Assembly (NCBI GenBank): GCA_043789035.1 | Contig: JAYWIG010000145.1 | Location: 1 to 52,512 of the forward strand | From: JAYWIG01 sp043789035 | GTDB taxonomy: Bacteria > Pseudomonadota > Gammaproteobacteria > Burkholderiales > Burkholderiaceae_E | Direction of reading: 5' to 3' | DNA: 52,512 bases | Shown here: piece by piece, positions 50,630 to 52,512 of the stretch | Layout of the letters: every line of letters starts with the position of its first letter | Numbering within the stretch: the first letter of the stretch is position 1 | Translations under genes and position numbers: made by a program | The notes under the pieces: generated by a model | The model's database searches: none | The model's input: only the letters and a program-made list of their open reading frames with translations | Told to the model about the DNA's origin: nothing

Positions 50630-51544
50630 ATGAACAACGCTCATTGTCTAGCCCTCGACTGGGGCACCTCATCACTTCGGGCCTACGTGTTGGGTATTGA
50701 AGGAGAAGTACTTGCTGAACATCGCAGCGACTTAGGAATTTTGAAATCGCAAGACTTTCAAGCAACGCTAGCGACAATATGTCAGCCTTGGGACGAACTT
50801 TACGGCGAACTCCCATGTTTAGCCAGCGGCATGATTGGCAGCAAACAAGGCTGGGTAGATGCTGGTTACTTAGCAGCGCCGTGTGGCTTCGATGCAATCG
50901 CCAGCGCAGCGAAAGATGTATCGAACTTGGCGGGTCGAAAACTTTGGATCATGCCGGGGTTGCGACATATAGATGCCGCTACGCAAACCTCAGATGTGAT
51001 GCGCGGTGAAGAAATGCAAGTGTTTGGTGCGGGCATCGAAAACGGCATTGTTGTCTTACCTGGCACCCATTCGAAATGGGTGAAGGTTGTTGATCGCAGA
51101 ATAGTCGCATTCAAAACATTTATGACGGGCGAGGCCTATAGCTTGTTTAGGCATCAATCGATACTGGCGAAGTTAATGCCTTTAGAGAACGCACCGACAT
51201 TTGATATAAAAGCGTTTGAGCTAGGTGTTCGCCGTAGCTTATCTGCGCCCGTAGAACTACTCCATCATCTTTTTAGCGTGAGAACGCATGGCTTGTTCAA
51301 TGAACTTACCTCTGAGGCGCAGGCAGATTTTTTATCGGGTTTGTTGATTGGGAGTGAGATCGGTGGCGGGCGCGGCTTGTTTGCAGCCGAGCATAACGAG
51401 ATTGCGCTGATTGGTGAACCCGCGTTGCTCAAGAGGTACCAGGCTGCGCTTAGTCATGCAGGGTTGAGAGCACGGGTTGTGGAAGCGAAAACACCTGTGG
51501 CTGCATTGGGGTTATTTCAAATTGCAAAGCAGCTACGGAAATAG
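50630..51544 (+). CDS. dgoK: 2-dehydro-3-deoxygalactonokinase
   Basis: Phosphorylates 2-keto-3-deoxygalactonate in the De Ley-Doudoroff galactose/galactonate route. It is 304 residues from ATG 50630; ATG 50603 in frame is the alternative. DgoK features: LALDWGTSSLRAYVL near 6-20, MIGSKQGWVDAGYLAAPCG near 68-86, VLPGTHSKWVKV near 144, and FMTGEAYSLFRHQSIL near 164. No dgoA, dgoD or transporter for galactonate is in view. No Shine-Dalgarno before either ATG. Divergent from oxyR. Confidence 0.92.
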   Translation: MNNAHCLALDWGTSSLRAYVLGIEGEVLAEHRSDLGILKSQDFQATLATICQPWDELYGELPCLASGMIGSKQGWVDAGYLAAPCGFDAIASAAKDVSNLAGRKLWIMPGLRHIDAATQTSDVMRGEEMQVFGAGIENGIVVLPGTHSKWVKVVDRRIVAFKTFMTGEAYSLFRHQSILAKLMPLENAPTFDIKAFELGVRRSLSAPVELLHHLFSVRTHGLFNELTSEAQADFLSGLLIGSEIGGGRGLFAAEHNEIALIGEPALLKRYQAALSHAGLRARVVEAKTPVAALGLFQIAKQLRK

Positions 51545-51558
51545 CAGATTCAGCGGAG

Positions 51559-52512
51559 TTACTCCGTAATCTTGCGCTCCTTAACGATGGCCGCATAGCG
51601 ACGGCTGTCGTTTTGAATAACGGCGCCAAATTCGGCGGACGTAATCGGTGTGGGCTCAGCGCCTAAAGCCCGAATAACGTCAATTACATTCGGCAAAGCA
51701 AGCGCACGATTTATTTCGCGATTAAGCCGCTCGATGATGGGCGCTGGCGTGCCCGCGGGTGCCCAGAAACCGTGTGTGGTGCCGGTGTCAAAACCTGTTA
51801 AGCCTAACTCGGCTAATGTGGGCGTGTCAGGATACAAGCGTGATCGCTTAGCACTACCTACTGCAAGCAATTTCAATTTACCGGACTTTATATGCGCAAA
51901 CGCAACACCAGGGTCAAATGAATATTCAATGTTTCCGGCCAACAGATCTTGCAGCGCAGCGCCCGATCCTCGATAGGGAATATGAACACTGTAAACACCA
52001 GCTTGGGATTTCAACATTTCGCCCGCCAAATGCGGCGATGTACCGTTGCCAGGAGACCCATAACTGAGTTTGCCGGGGTTGGCTTTTACATGCTTGATGA
52101 AATCTGCATAGTTATTAAAAGGCAAATCAGCACGAGATACTAAGAAAAGCTCAAGGCGAGCGCCTGCCGCCACGGGTACTAAATCCTTTACCGGGTCGAA
52201 TGGCATCTTGGCCGCCACGTGCGGCACTATGGACATCGCGCTACCTGAAGACAACAAAATTGTGTAGCCATCAGGCACAGCCTTAGCAGCTGCATCGGCA
52301 CCTAAAATTCCACCTGCACCGGAACGATTTTCGACTACTACCGGTTGCCCAAGCGCTTGTGAAAGCGGTGCCGCAACGGCACGCGCAACAATGTCGGGTG
52401 ACCCACCGGGTGGAAAGTTAACAATCAGTTTAATGGGTTTTGCAGGCCAGGCTTGGGCGGAAGCTATTGTTGGAATCAACAGACTACTAGATGCAAGCAG
52501 CAGACCAATTAA
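51559..52512 (-). CDS. Tripartite tricarboxylate transporter substrate-binding protein (Bug/TctC family), 5' end cut
   Basis: Periplasmic solute receptor of the Bug/TctC family, greatly expanded in Burkholderiales. The frame stays open to the right edge (317 codons visible), and the last visible bases encode the hydrophobic core of a signal peptide (GLLLASSSLLIPTIASAQA), so the true start lies outside; the in-frame TTG 52479 would delete the signal peptide. Signatures: WPAKPIKLIVNFPPGGSPDIVAR at the mature N-terminus, LSYGSPGNGTSPHLAGE mid-protein, and IPYRGSGAALQDLLAG. The ligand is unknown. Confidence 0.95.
   Translation of the reverse strand, partial: LIGLLLASSSLLIPTIASAQAWPAKPIKLIVNFPPGGSPDIVARAVAAPLSQALGQPVVVENRSGAGGILGADAAAKAVPDGYTILLSSGSAMSIVPHVAAKMPFDPVKDLVPVAAGARLELFLVSRADLPFNNYADFIKHVKANPGKLSYGSPGNGTSPHLAGEMLKSQAGVYSVHIPYRGSGAALQDLLAGNIEYSFDPGVAFAHIKSGKLKLLAVGSAKRSRLYPDTPTLAELGLTGFDTGTTHGFWAPAGTPAPIIERLNREINRALALPNVIDVIRALGAEPTPITSAEFGAVIQNDSRRYAAIVKERKITE

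Noticed and set aside
52440..52479. TTG 52479 as start of the TctC-like gene
   Set aside because: The frame continues to the window edge with signal-peptide sequence, so the gene is 5'-truncated.

Overview
The window is a stretch of chromosome from a betaproteobacterium, most likely of the order Burkholderiales (Oxalobacteraceae-like). The evidence is the gene content and order: rlmE-ftsH-folP-glmM, carA-carB-greA, dnaX-ybaB-recR, trxA-rho-rpmE2, orn-M48 protease-pterin dehydratase-rsgA, rpsP-rimM-trmD-rplS-Nudix-CobD/CbiB-like, and a Bug/TctC-family solute receptor at the right edge. Base composition is moderate, near 48-50% G+C by eye. Genes are tightly packed, and I see no prophage, transposase, integrase, CRISPR array or plasmid function.

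Layout from left to right. 1-4646: the helicase gene hrpA (cut by the left edge) is divergent from argA-yggX. 4647-4845 is a gene-free stretch with strong inverted repeats. 4846-9498: an N-formylglutamate amidohydrolase-family protein, a DUF808 membrane protein, rpiA-yihY, and a secreted Tyr/Gly/His-rich protein. 9499-10204: two 199-bp tandem repeats that carry a copy of the 3' end of tRNA-His, then a tRNA-Pro/Arg/His operon on the minus strand. 10273-16334: glmM, folP, ftsH and rlmE on the minus strand, yhbY divergent, then greA. 16352-24617: carB, carA, a DUF4230 protein, recR, ybaB, dnaX and the 4.5S SRP RNA, all minus. 24764-28730: trxA, rho, rpmE2 and a GT39 membrane glycosyltransferase. 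28702-35893: orn, then an M48 protease-dehydratase-rsgA operon coupled by ATGA overlaps, facing the ribosomal rpsP-rimM-trmD-rplS-Nudix-CobD/CbiB-like operon. 35976-37875: two envelope or regulatory proteins of unknown function. 37872-42696: a fatty-acid oxidation block (acyl-CoA dehydrogenase, etfA, etfB), a divergent MarR regulator with a clear operator, and an enoyl-CoA hydratase. 42832-47808: a moxR-DUF58-tgpA-mltB operon. 47869-52512: oxyR-cysM-eamA, dgoK divergent from oxyR, and a 5'-truncated tripartite tricarboxylate receptor.

How the parts work together: most of the window is housekeeping. It covers translation (S16, L19, L31, RimM, TrmD, RlmE, RsgA, tRNAs), replication and repair (DnaX, YbaB, RecR), transcription (Rho, GreA), envelope precursors (GlmM), pyrimidine/arginine, folate and cysteine synthesis, and redox defence (thioredoxin, OxyR, YggX).

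The most interesting signals are not proteins. They are (i) the tRNA-His-derived tandem repeats, similar in architecture to the E. coli tyrT distal repeats; (ii) a shared promoter signature, GCTATAAT-NN-AARNCTT, at four translation-related transcription units; (iii) a perfectly symmetrical -10 element between hrpA and argA, placed so that both mRNAs would be nearly leaderless; (iv) a CobD/CbiB-family gene whose only sensible start is an AUC codon behind a strong Shine-Dalgarno sequence; and (v) a MarR operator lying on the start point of its own promoter, next to etfBA. I found no clear candidate for a wholly new multi-gene system.
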